The notes beneath the pieces are model-generated. The model saw nothing but the letters and a program-made list of their open reading frames with translations, ran no database searches and was not told the DNA's origin. Positions 7,067-19,585 of a stretch of DNA of 51,573 nt are shown here, piece by piece. Positions within the stretch are counted from its first letter, which is position 1, and every line of letters begins with the position of its first letter. The position numbers and the translations under genes are program-made. Source of the DNA: an uncultured Clostridia bacterium (GTDB lineage: Bacteria; Bacillota; Clostridia; Oscillospirales; Oscillospiraceae); assembly GCA_947165595.1 (NCBI GenBank), contig CAMVAV010000009.1, forward strand, positions 1 to 51,573, read 5' to 3'.

Positions 7067-8311
7067 TCACGCCTCCGGCGCGTCCCCGGCAGGCGTCTCC
7101 GGCTTTGGCTCCGCGGGCGTCTCCTCTGCGGGCGCTTGCGGCTCCGCCGGCTGCTCCGGCTCCGCGCCCTCCGCGGGCGTATCCTGCGCGGCGCTCTCCG
7201 TTCCCTGCTCCGCCGCTTCCGCCGGCTGCTCCGCGCTCCCGCCCTCCGGGACGGGCATGGGCGGGGTATACTCCATGTCCCGCGCGTGATAGACGTCCTC
7301 GATCGTGATGGTCATGAGGTCTTCCCTGGTGAACTCGTCCATCGCGGCGAGGCGGTTCGCCTGCTCGGTGAGGATCTGCTCGAAGATGTTGCGCACGCCG
7401 CGCGCGTTGCCGAAGGTGATGCCGTCGTCGTTCGACTCCTCGATGAACTCGCGCACCTCCGCCTCCACGCCGTCCGCGAGGCGGTAGCTGCCCTTCTTGC
7501 ACTGGAGCTTGAAAATGCCGATCATCTCGTCGGTGGTGTAGTCGTCGAAGTGCAGATAGCGGTTGAAGCGCGACTCGAGGCCCGGGTTGGAGTGGATGAA
7601 GCGCTCCATCAGCTCGTCGTAGCCCGCCACGATGACGACCAGGTCGTCGCGGTGGTCCTCCATCGCCTTGAGAATGGTGTCGATCGCCTCCTGCCCGAAG
7701 TCGTTCTCGCTCTTGCCGTTGAGCGCGTACGCCTCGTCGATGAACAGCACGCCGCCGAGCGCCTTCTGGATCTGCTGCTGCGTCTTGATGGCGGTTTGCC
7801 CGACGTAGCCCGCGACGAGGCCGCTGCGGTCGACCTCGACGAGCTGCCCCTTCGACAGGATGCCCAGCGAGCGGTAAATGCGCGACATGAGACGGGCGAT
7901 CATCGTCTTGCCCGTGCCGGGATTGCCGGTGAAGACCATGTGCAGCGAGAAGTCGGTCGTCGGCAGGCCCGCGTCCTGGCGGCGCTTGAACACCGTCGCC
8001 ATGTTGATGAGGTTATTGACCTCCTTTTTGACCTCCGCGAGACCGATGTAGCTGTCCAGCTCCGCCTTGAGGTCCTCGATCTTCTCCGGCGGGGGCAGCT
8101 CCTCCTCCTTTTTCTCACCGCCCTCTCCCTTGCTCGTCGCGGTGGGCGGCTCCTTCTTCTCGTCCTTCGCCGCCGCGCCGCCGCCCGGTTTCGAGGCGTC
8201 GCTCATGCGCGGCGTGCCCCAGAAGTCCTCGTTCATGCGGTTGAGGCTGTTCTCCGACATGCTGCGGATGACGTCGAGCTGGCGCAGAATGATTTCGTCC
8301 TTCTTGTCCAT
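7067..8311 (-). CDS. CbxX/CfqX-type AAA+ ATPase (SpoVK-like)
   Basis: 414 residues in three parts. The charged N-terminus (1-75) has a KKEPPTATSKGEGGEKKEEE-type linker. The AAA+ core (about 80-335) has Walker A GNPGTGKT, Walker B VLFIDEAYAL, pore/sensor segments (VAGYVGQTA, VVIVAGYDE) and arginine-finger region GLESRFNRYLHFD. The long C-terminal tail (about 340-414) is almost only Pro, Ala, Glu and Gln. The core is like SpoVK/CbbX proteins, hexameric remodelling ATPases found in sporulation and Rubisco activation; the client here is unknown. Start ATG 8311 has GGGAGAG upstream. It follows the Gx transporter gene by 29 bases on the same strand. The low-complexity tail is unusual in length and may tether clients. 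Confidence 0.88.
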   Translation of the reverse strand: MDKKDEIILRQLDVIRSMSENSLNRMNEDFWGTPRMSDASKPGGGAAAKDEKKEPPTATSKGEGGEKKEEELPPPEKIEDLKAELDSYIGLAEVKKEVNNLINMATVFKRRQDAGLPTTDFSLHMVFTGNPGTGKTMIARLMSRIYRSLGILSKGQLVEVDRSGLVAGYVGQTAIKTQQQIQKALGGVLFIDEAYALNGKSENDFGQEAIDTILKAMEDHRDDLVVIVAGYDELMERFIHSNPGLESRFNRYLHFDDYTTDEMIGIFKLQCKKGSYRLADGVEAEVREFIEESNDDGITFGNARGVRNIFEQILTEQANRLAAMDEFTREDLMTITIEDVYHARDMEYTPPMPVPEGGSAEQPAEAAEQGTESAAQDTPAEGAEPEQPAEPQAPAEETPAEPKPETPAGDAPEA

Positions 8312-8340
8312 AACTTCTCTCCCTTTCTATGTTCACCGCT

Positions 8341-8847
8341 TCAGCGTATCGCCCTTTGCAGATAGGCGCTGCGGAACAGCAGCGCCGCGACGAAGCCCGT
8401 CAGCGCGCCCGTGAAGAGCGACACCGCCAGCAGCACCGGCAGATACGCCAGCGGCGCGGCGTTTCCCAGGGTCAGCATCGCGGCGCAGACCTGCCCCGTG
8501 TTGTGCGCCGCCGCCCCGCCGACCGACACGCCGTAGACCGACAGCCGGCGGCTGCGCGCGAGCAGCGCCATCACCGCCAGCGCCGCCAGCGCGCCCAGCA
8601 GCGAGTAAAGCAGCGCCGAGGCGTTGCCCGCGAACATCGCGCCCAGCAGCACGCGCACCAGCAGGATCGCCAGCGCCGACGGCGCGCCGAGGGCGTAGAG
8701 CGCGAAGAGCGTCACAATGTTCGCAAGCCCCAGCTTGCACCCCGGCAGCGGCACGGGCGGCGGAAACGCGCGCTCCACCCACGAAAGCGCCAGCGCCAGC
8801 GCCGCGAGCATCGCGCAGAGGGTCAGCCGCTTCGTCGTCCATTTCAC
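8341..8847 (-). CDS. Gx transporter family membrane protein
   Basis: 168 residues, about five or six membrane helices (starting LTLCAMLAALALALSWVERA, then LGLANIVTLFALYALG, then LLVRVLLGAMFAGN). The pattern KLGLANIVTLFAL together with GxxxHNTGQ-like GGAAAHNTGQ is what the Gx transporter family, also labelled heptaprenyl diphosphate synthase component I, shows. The fold is related to ECF-type substrate-binding S components. The substrate is not known. The gene starts 12 bases after a NusG-domain-II protein gene; I recall these two being neighbours in other Clostridia. It likely handles a small molecule at the membrane for that extracytoplasmic partner. Confidence 0.82.
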   Translation of the reverse strand: MKWTTKRLTLCAMLAALALALSWVERAFPPPVPLPGCKLGLANIVTLFALYALGAPSALAILLVRVLLGAMFAGNASALLYSLLGALAALAVMALLARSRRLSVYGVSVGGAAAHNTGQVCAAMLTLGNAAPLAYLPVLLAVSLFTGALTGFVAALLFRSAYLQRAIR

Positions 8848-8859
8848 GCCGCGTCCCCC

Positions 8860-9249
8860 CTATCCCGCCACGGCGTCGACGCCTTCGTCCGCCGCGCCCG
8901 CGACCGTGACGACGATCCGCGCCGGCAGGCACACGATGCTCTGCCCCGGGCGCGAGACCGTGCCCGTGCGCACGCAGTCCTGCGTCGGGCAGTCCGCCCG
9001 GTCGACGCGCACGCCGTCCGGAGTGACCCGGACGTGTACGGTATAGCCGTTATTCTGATACTCCCGTTCAGCGTCGGCGAACGGGAGGCGCTCCACCTCC
9101 ACGCCCTCGACGCTGACGACGGCGCAGCGAGCCCCGCTCTGCGCGCCGCTCAGGGAAAAGCGCGCGCCCAGCGCGAGCGCGAGCAGCAGCACCGCGGCGG
9201 CGACGAGCGCGTCCCAGCCGGTGGGTTTGAGCTTCGGTTCGTGTTTCAT
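8860..9249 (-). CDS. NusG domain II-containing extracytoplasmic protein
   Basis: 129 residues with one N-terminal membrane helix (about 13-32, ALVAAAVLLLALALGARFSL). A compact beta domain follows and contains DCPTQDCVRTGTVSRPGQSIVCLPARIVVTV. The signature CP..xCV.TG.I.xPGQ.IVCLPNR is that of stand-alone NusG domain II proteins, which lie outside the membrane and are not transcription factors. Three Cys are conserved, suggesting a disulfide or a ligand site. No strong ribosome-binding site is seen; the start ATG lies 20 bases after the nifJ terminator. First gene of a three-gene cluster with the Gx transporter and AAA+ ATPase. Confidence 0.85.
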   Translation of the reverse strand: MKHEPKLKPTGWDALVAAAVLLLALALGARFSLSGAQSGARCAVVSVEGVEVERLPFADAEREYQNNGYTVHVRVTPDGVRVDRADCPTQDCVRTGTVSRPGQSIVCLPARIVVTVAGAADEGVDAVAG

Positions 9250-9268
9250 ACTCTCATACTATAACAAA

Positions 9269-9298
9269 AAGAAAGACGCCTGTAAAGGCGTCTTTCTT
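9269..9298 (-). terminator. nifJ terminator
   Basis: AAGAAAGACGCC (9269-9280) pairs perfectly with GGCGTCTTTCTT (9287-9298) around TGTAAA, with a T tract on the minus strand. It lies 14 bases past the nifJ stop. Confidence 0.9.
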
Positions 9299-9311
9299 CT
9301 GTGGGGAAAAT

Positions 9312-12971
<3,660 letters not shown>

Positions 12972-13054
12972 AGTCAATGAAACCTCCTGTTTGTTGTGCC
13001 GCCTTGGCGGCCGTACAAAATGCTGCGCGGGAATCGCGCATCACATACTCATTC

Positions 13055-13083
13055 AATATAACACAAACTTTCGCGGGTGTAAA
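13055..13083 (-). promoter_or_regulatory. Sigma-A promoter for nifJ
   Basis: Minus strand: TTTACA (13083-13078), 17-base spacer, TATATT (13060-13055). The leader of about 80 bases contains a perfect 7-bp palindrome, GCCGCCT/AGGCGGC (12998-13011), before the AGGAGG. Confidence 0.65.
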
Positions 13084-13186
13084 CGGCGCGCGCGCAAGTT
13101 TTTCAACAAATTATGCATGGTTTGATTCAGTGCCGCCGCGCCGCTCCTTTCCCATGAATTTTTTCGGTCTTTTTCCCGATTTGGGA

Positions 13187-13215
13187 TTTTCATTTCCTGT
13201 GAAATGTGATAAAAT
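13187..13215 (+). promoter_or_regulatory. Sigma-A promoter for yifB
   Basis: TTTTCA (13187-13192), 17-base spacer, TAAAAT (13210-13215) with an extended TGA immediately before the -10. The yifB ATG is 33 bases downstream with GAGGTGGG as ribosome-binding site. Confidence 0.6.
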
Positions 13216-13247
13216 TCGATTAATTCTTTGGATTTCGAGGTGGGTGC

Positions 13248-14768
<1,521 letters not shown>

Positions 14769-14836
14769 GGACCGGGACGGTTTTCGCCCGCGCTTTGGCC
14801 CAACCCAAAAAAGCAGGAAGGAAGATAACGACAACC

Positions 14837-16009
14837 ATGGAAATGATACTCTGCAAGCTGGGCGAGGTGGTGCTCAAGGGCCTCAACCGCCGCAGCTTTG
14901 AGGACAAGCTGATCTCGAACCTGCGCCGCCGCGTATCGAAGTGCGGCAGCTTCCGCGTCTATTCCAAGCAGTCCACGATCTACGTCGAGCCGGTAAACGA
15001 CGACTGCGACCTCGACGCGGCGTTCGCCGCGTGCCGGCAGGTGTTCGGCGTGATCACCGTGTCGCGCGCGCTGCCCTGCGAGAAGGACGTGCAGGCGATC
15101 ATCGGCACGGCGAAAACCTATCTGCACGAGGAACTGTCCGCGGCGCGCTCCTTCAAGGTGGAGAGCAGGCGCGCCGACAAGACCTTCCCGCTCACGTCGA
15201 TCCAGCTCTCACAGCAAGTCGGCGGCGCGCTGCATCAGGCGTACCCCAACCTCGCCGTGGACGTGCACGAGCCGGAGCTGACCGTCTATCTCGAAATCCG
15301 CGACGACGCGGCGTTCGTCCACGGTCCCGCCGTTCCCGGCGCGGGCGGGCTGCCGCTGGGCATGGGCGGCACGGCGGTGACGCTGCTCTCCGGCGGCATT
15401 GACTCGCCCGTTTCGTCGTGGATGATGGCGAAGCGCGGCGTGGCGCTCGAGCCGGTGCACTTCTTCTCCCCGCCCTACACCTCGGAGGCGGCGAAGGAGA
15501 AGGTGATCGAGCTGGCGCGGCGGCTGACGCCGTGGTGCGGGCGGCTGCGCCTGCAGATCGTCCCGTTCACGGAGATTCAGGAGGAAATTCGCCGCAAGGC
15601 GCCGGAGGACTATTTCACCCTGCTGATGCGCCGCTTCATGATGCGCCTCGCGGAGCGCTGCGCGGAGGAGGCGCACGCGCGCGCGATCGTCACCGGCGAG
15701 TGTCTGGGCCAGGTGGCGAGCCAGACGATGGAGGCGCTGCGCTGCACGGAGGATGTGGTCTCCCTGCCCGTGCTGCGCCCGCTCATCGGCATGGACAAGG
15801 AGGAGATCGTCCGCCTTTCGCGCAAGATCGGCACGTTCGACACCTCGATCCTGCCCTATGAGGACTGCTGCACGGTCTTCACCCCGCGCCATCCCAAGAC
15901 CAGGCCGCATCTCGACGAGGTGCGCGAGGCGGAGGCTGCGCTCGACGTCGAGGCGTTGTGCCTGCGGGCGTTGGAAAACCGCGAATTTATTCGCGTCAAA
16001 TTGCAATAA
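14837..16009 (+). CDS. thiI: tRNA 4-thiouridine synthase ThiI
   Basis: 390 residues from ATG 14837, with GGAAGGAAG upstream; translation further upstream would run through sequence with no homology. An N-terminal ferredoxin-like plus THUMP domain (about 1-165) precedes the PP-loop adenylation domain with LLSGGIDSPVSSWMMAKRG and the ThiI-type C-terminal CTGECLGQVASQT-like stretch (here VTGECLGQVASQTMEALRC). It adenylates U8 of tRNA and transfers sulfur to make s4U, and can supply sulfur to thiamine synthesis. The C-terminal rhodanese domain of the E. coli enzyme is absent, as is usual in Firmicutes. Next comes a 31-codon gene, then cinA. Confidence 0.95.
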   Translation: MEMILCKLGEVVLKGLNRRSFEDKLISNLRRRVSKCGSFRVYSKQSTIYVEPVNDDCDLDAAFAACRQVFGVITVSRALPCEKDVQAIIGTAKTYLHEELSAARSFKVESRRADKTFPLTSIQLSQQVGGALHQAYPNLAVDVHEPELTVYLEIRDDAAFVHGPAVPGAGGLPLGMGGTAVTLLSGGIDSPVSSWMMAKRGVALEPVHFFSPPYTSEAAKEKVIELARRLTPWCGRLRLQIVPFTEIQEEIRRKAPEDYFTLLMRRFMMRLAERCAEEAHARAIVTGECLGQVASQTMEALRCTEDVVSLPVLRPLIGMDKEEIVRLSRKIGTFDTSILPYEDCCTVFTPRHPKTRPHLDEVREAEAALDVEALCLRALENREFIRVKLQ

Positions 16010-16041
16010 CCCACATTATTTCAAAACAGGAGGAAATTATC

Positions 16042-16137
16042 ATGAAAAAAACAACGTTCATTCTGTCCTGCGTCATTCTCGGCATGGCGGTCGGCAACTT
16101 TGTGCTCTCGCTGCTCGCCGTGCTCAAAAAAGACTGA
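16042..16137 (+). CDS. 31-residue single-span membrane peptide
   Basis: A small gene with a near-ideal ribosome-binding site (CAGGAGGAAATT, 9 bases before the ATG). The product is MKKTTFILSCVILG followed by MAVGNFVLSLLAVLKKD: basic N-terminus, one hydrophobic helix of about 22 residues, and a KKD end, so it is an inner-membrane micro-protein. Its stop TGA overlaps the cinA start (TGATG), so cinA translation probably depends on it. I know of no named family. It may act as a leader peptide coupling cinA to thiI, or function at the membrane. Confidence 0.7.
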   Translation: MKKTTFILSCVILGMAVGNFVLSLLAVLKKD

Positions 16138-17384
16138 TGGCGCACACCGCGGAGCTGATCGCCGTCGGCACCGAAATTCTGCTCGGCAATATCGCCAACA
16201 CGGACGCGCAGCTGCTCTCGGAAAAGCTGGCGGAGCTGGGGATCGACGTGCTGTACCACACGGTCGTCGGGGACAACCCGAAGCGTCTGCGCGCGGCGCT
16301 GGAGCTGGCGCGCACGCGCGCGGACATCATTCTCACCACCGGCGGGCTCGGCCCGACCTACGACGATCTCACGAAGGAGACGATCTGCGAGACCTTCGGG
16401 CGCAAAAACGTCCGCCGCCCCGAGCTGGAGGACTGGCTGCGCGGCGTGTTCGCAAATCGTGGCCGCACAATGACCGAAAACAACCTCCGCCAGACGTATC
16501 TGCCGGAGGGCTGCACGGTCTTTCTCAATCAAAACGGCACCGCGCCCGGCTGCGCCTTCTGCGAGGGCGGGGTCCACGTCCTTATGCTGCCCGGCCCGCC
16601 GCACGAGTGCGCGCTGATGTTCGAGACCGGCGCGGCGCCCTATCTGCGCGCCCTGTCGCACGAGGTCATCGTCTCCCACACCCTGCGCATATACGGCAAA
16701 GGCGAAAGTGAGGTCGAGTCGATTCTGCATGACAGAATCGTTAAGATGACGAATCCCACCGTCGCGCCCTACGCGAAGCCGGACGAGTGTATGCTGCGCG
16801 TGACGGCGAAGGCGGAGAGCGCGGAGGCGGCGGAGGCGCTGCTCGCCCCCGTCGTGGACGAGGTGATGGACGCGGTGGGCGAATGGGTCTACGGCGTGGA
16901 CGTGGACAATCTCGAATCCGTGTGCCTTGCGCTGCTGCGAGAGCGCGGCGCGACGCTGTCGGCGGCGGAGAGCTGCACCGGCGGCCTGATCGCCAAGCGG
17001 ATCACGGACGTGCCCGGCGCGAGCGCGGCGTTTCTCGGCGGCGTGGTGAGCTACACCGACGGCGTCAAGGCGGAGGTGCTTCACGTTCCGCAAGCCCTGC
17101 TCGACGAGTTCGGCGCGGTGTCGGAGCCGGTGGCGCGCGCGATGGCGGAGGGCGTGCGCGCGGTGACGGGCTCGGACTACGCGCTCTCGGTCACGGGCCT
17201 CGCCGGACCGGACGGGGACGACCGCGGCAACCCCGTGGGACTGGTGTACATCGGCCTCGCGGGGCCGAACGGCACGACGGTGCGCGAGTGCCGCTTCGGC
17301 AGGCGCACGCGCGAGCACATCCGCCAGCAGGCGGCGAACACGGCGCTGGACCTGCTGCGCCGCGCGCTGCGGCAGGCAACCTGA
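16137..17384 (+). CDS. cinA: CinA-family protein (nicotinamide-nucleotide amidase)
   Basis: 415 residues. The N-terminal MoCF/COG1058 domain (AELIAVGTEILLGNIANTD; TTGGLGPTYDDLTKET; VLMLPGPPHE) acts on ADP-ribose-type substrates in characterised members. The C-terminal CinA domain (AAESCTGGLIAKRITDVPGA; YTDGVKAEVLHV; LSVTGLAGPDG) deamidates NMN in the pyridine-nucleotide salvage cycle. The family is also induced with competence genes in some Firmicutes. The ATG at 16137 overlaps the stop of the 31-residue peptide gene, and the first residues match the usual CinA start. No terminator is obvious before the next promoter at 17412. Confidence 0.93.
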   Translation: MAHTAELIAVGTEILLGNIANTDAQLLSEKLAELGIDVLYHTVVGDNPKRLRAALELARTRADIILTTGGLGPTYDDLTKETICETFGRKNVRRPELEDWLRGVFANRGRTMTENNLRQTYLPEGCTVFLNQNGTAPGCAFCEGGVHVLMLPGPPHECALMFETGAAPYLRALSHEVIVSHTLRIYGKGESEVESILHDRIVKMTNPTVAPYAKPDECMLRVTAKAESAEAAEALLAPVVDEVMDAVGEWVYGVDVDNLESVCLALLRERGATLSAAESCTGGLIAKRITDVPGASAAFLGGVVSYTDGVKAEVLHVPQALLDEFGAVSEPVARAMAEGVRAVTGSDYALSVTGLAGPDGDDRGNPVGLVYIGLAGPNGTTVRECRFGRRTREHIRQQAANTALDLLRRALRQAT

Positions 17385-17411
17385 CAAAACGGAGAAAAAC
17401 CGCAAAAGCCC

Positions 17412-17440
17412 TTGCATTTCCGTCTCTTATCCGATATGCT
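17412..17440 (+). promoter_or_regulatory. Sigma-A promoter for the structured leader
   Basis: TTGCAT (17412-17417), 17-base spacer, TATGCT (17435-17440). The expected start of transcription is about 17446-17447, which is exactly the first base of RNA unit 1. Confidence 0.6.
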
Positions 17441-17446
17441 GAGAAT

Positions 17447-17563
17447 GCCGCACAGGCGGTTCCTTTTCTTCGACTGTTAATCGAATTTTACCGCCCGCGG
17501 CTTTTCGGCGCACAGGCGCTTCCTTTCTATCTGGTCGCCTTGACTGATTTTAGCGCCCGCGCC
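17447..17563 (+). ncRNA. Tandem structured RNA motif (two units)
   Basis: Unit 1 is 17447-17501, unit 2 is 17507-17563, joined by TTTTC. Each unit has a 5-bp outer helix, an ACA/C internal loop, a 5-bp middle helix, an asymmetric loop with TTCCTTT on the 5' side and TTTA on the 3' side, and a variable apical hairpin. Unit 1 helices are GCCGC/GCGGC and GGCGG/CCGCC; unit 2 helices are GGCGC/GCGCC for both. Where a base differs between units its partner differs too, while the loops stay the same. That is the signature of a selected RNA fold. The location, in the 203-base leader of the 642-residue protein gene, suggests a tandem riboswitch or a protein-binding leader. I do not recognise it as a named class. 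Confidence 0.7.
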
Positions 17564-17577
17564 GGCCTGTGTGATCC

Positions 17578-17618
17578 GGGCTGTGAAGGAATGAGCTTCT
17601 CTCGTTTTTTCACAGCCC
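17578..17618 (+). promoter_or_regulatory. Leader hairpin upstream of the ribosome-binding site
   Basis: GGGCTGTGAA (17578-17587) pairs with TTCACAGCCC (17609-17618) around a 21-base loop. No T tract follows, so it is not a simple terminator; it lies 14 bases before AAAGGAGG (17633-17640). GCCTGTG at 17565-17571, just before it, is complementary to CACAGGC in both RNA units. This allows an alternative fold, so the region may be the expression platform of the leader. Confidence 0.5.
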
Positions 17619-17649
17619 GTTGATTTGCGCGCAAAGGAGGGATAATCGC

Positions 17650-19578
17650 GTGAAAAGCTACGATAGTGCCGCCCTGCTCCGGCTCTTTCGGATGGTCCCC
17701 CATCCGTTCGCCGTTCCCGCCGTCCGGTCGGTCCTCGACTGTCTGGACCGCGGCTTCGCCGTCGTGCGGGACGGGCGGCCCATTCCCGTGCCGGGCTATG
17801 TTTTCACCGCCTGCGCCGAGGTCTATGGGATCGACGGGACAAAGCTCAACCAGACGTTTCACAAATCCTTTCAGACCGTTGCGGAGCTGCCGCCGGAGGA
17901 GTACTACGCGCAGCAGATCGCGCACTATCTGACCACCTACGGCGCGGAGGCGCTCGGCGTCAGGATGCCTGCCTACATCCCCGCCGAGGCGCTCAAGGTC
18001 CCGGACGGCCCGATCCCTTTTGAAAAGCTGAACGTCATCCGCGCGGCGGACGAGGAGGACATTCGCGCCGCGATCGACGGCTATGCCCTGCGGACCGTCT
18101 CGCCGGGCGAGAAGCAGCTCGCGCTCTTTCAGCCGCTGCTGCCCTTCGTGCGCGTCGAGACGGAGCGCATCGCCTGCTTCGAGCTGCAATGCCGCAAGCA
18201 CGCGCTCGACGGGACGGTGCCGGAGCATCCCGTCTCCCTGCTGCGCTATCTCGTCTATGAGACGACGGGCGAAACGCTGCTGATCAAAAGCGACGACCTC
18301 ATCAGGAAGATCGCCGGCGCGGCGCACGACGCGGACAAGGTCCGCGCGGCGAGCGTCATTCTCTGCCACGCGGACCCCGTGCGGCTTTCGAGCATCTTTT
18401 TGCGCTACAAGCCCATCTTTCTCGCCTTCCGGACGTTCGACGACTGCAGGCCCGTCGTCAACCGGCTGCGCCGGCTGGCGGTCAGGCACCACAGGCCCCT
18501 TTCCTCGGAAACGCTGCAAAACGCGGTCAATCTCGCGCTCTCGGGGGATCGAAGGGCGTTCCTCCGTCTGGCGGAGGCCGCGAGCAACCGCGAGCTTGTC
18601 AAGCTCTGCAACGCCGTCTCGGTCAGGCAGCGCGCCGCGGAGCCGACGCCGGGGGTCTACGCCGTCCGCAACGGCAAGACCTGGGTGCGGGAGGACGCCG
18701 TCCGCGCCCGGTCGTCGCTCTCGGTGGAGGAATGCCTGACGCTCGCCTGGATGCGGGAGGAGCTGCTTCGGATGCTCGCCGGGCGTCTCTCGCGGCTCAA
18801 GGGCCGGGTGTTCCACATTCCCGCCTACGCGGACTACGCCGCGCCGCACACCGAGCGGCAGCTGGTCGGCGCCTTCCCCTACGGCACGCGGATCAAAACG
18901 CCGGAGAATACGGCGTTCACCGCCGGCATCCACTGGTTCAATCAGAAGGGGACGCGGGTGGACCTGGACCTGCATCTCAATTCCACGGGCGGGCATTTTG
19001 GATGGAACGGCGCCTATAAAAGCATCGACACCCCCATTATTTTCACGGGCGATATGACGGACGCGCCGGAGCCGGACGGCGCGGCGGAGGCGTACTATTT
19101 CGACCCGGCCAACGACGTCTTCACGCTCTCGGTGAATCGCTTCTCGGGACCGGAGGACACCGCGTTCCGCTTCTTTCTCACCCATGACGTTCCGAAGACC
19201 GGCACGGATTCCGAGGAGAAACAGCACTATACCTTTGATCCGAGCCGGGCGGTCTTCGCGCCGATCCCGCTGACGCTCGCGGGCGAGCGGGAGGCCAATC
19301 TGGGCGTCTTTCTGGACGGCGCGTTCGTCTTCTACGGCGGCAGGCTCGGCGACGCAAGAATTCCGACCGCGGAATACGGCCCGTTCCTGCGGGGCGTGGC
19401 GCATTTGCTGCGCAGCCGCCTGATGCTGCGCGAGCTGCTCGCCGCCGCAGGGGCGACGGTGGTGGACGATCCGGAGCACCTGCCCGACGGCGTCGCGGCG
19501 GAGGACGTCACGGACCTGACGCCAGAGGCGCTCACGCCGGAGACGCTGCTGCGTCTCATCGACGGCGAGGAAGACTGA
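17650..19578 (+). CDS. Unknown 642-residue protein, possible TerD-like C-terminal domain
   Basis: Start GTG 17650 has AAAGGAGG 9 bases upstream; an upstream frame extension to 17620 lacks such a site. The protein is soluble, with no signal peptide or membrane helix. The N-terminal about 400 residues are mostly helical (LLRLFRMVPHP, LNQTFHKSFQTV, QQIAHYLTTYG, RLSSIFLRYKPIFLAF). The C-terminal about 180 look like a beta-sandwich with TRVDLDLHLN and IFTGDMTDAPEPDGAAEAYY. The DLDL...GD.T.AP.P.GA.E pattern recalls the TerD-related C-terminal region of MXAN_6230/SCO0854-type proteins, and the N-terminal HYLTTYG pattern fits the same group. This link is from memory and needs a profile search. Expression is under a structured RNA leader, which is unusual for a protein of unknown function. 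Confidence 0.75.
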   Translation: MKSYDSAALLRLFRMVPHPFAVPAVRSVLDCLDRGFAVVRDGRPIPVPGYVFTACAEVYGIDGTKLNQTFHKSFQTVAELPPEEYYAQQIAHYLTTYGAEALGVRMPAYIPAEALKVPDGPIPFEKLNVIRAADEEDIRAAIDGYALRTVSPGEKQLALFQPLLPFVRVETERIACFELQCRKHALDGTVPEHPVSLLRYLVYETTGETLLIKSDDLIRKIAGAAHDADKVRAASVILCHADPVRLSSIFLRYKPIFLAFRTFDDCRPVVNRLRRLAVRHHRPLSSETLQNAVNLALSGDRRAFLRLAEAASNRELVKLCNAVSVRQRAAEPTPGVYAVRNGKTWVREDAVRARSSLSVEECLTLAWMREELLRMLAGRLSRLKGRVFHIPAYADYAAPHTERQLVGAFPYGTRIKTPENTAFTAGIHWFNQKGTRVDLDLHLNSTGGHFGWNGAYKSIDTPIIFTGDMTDAPEPDGAAEAYYFDPANDVFTLSVNRFSGPEDTAFRFFLTHDVPKTGTDSEEKQHYTFDPSRAVFAPIPLTLAGEREANLGVFLDGAFVFYGGRLGDARIPTAEYGPFLRGVAHLLRSRLMLRELLAAAGATVVDDPEHLPDGVAAEDVTDLTPEALTPETLLRLIDGEED

Positions 19579-19585
19579 AAAGAGT

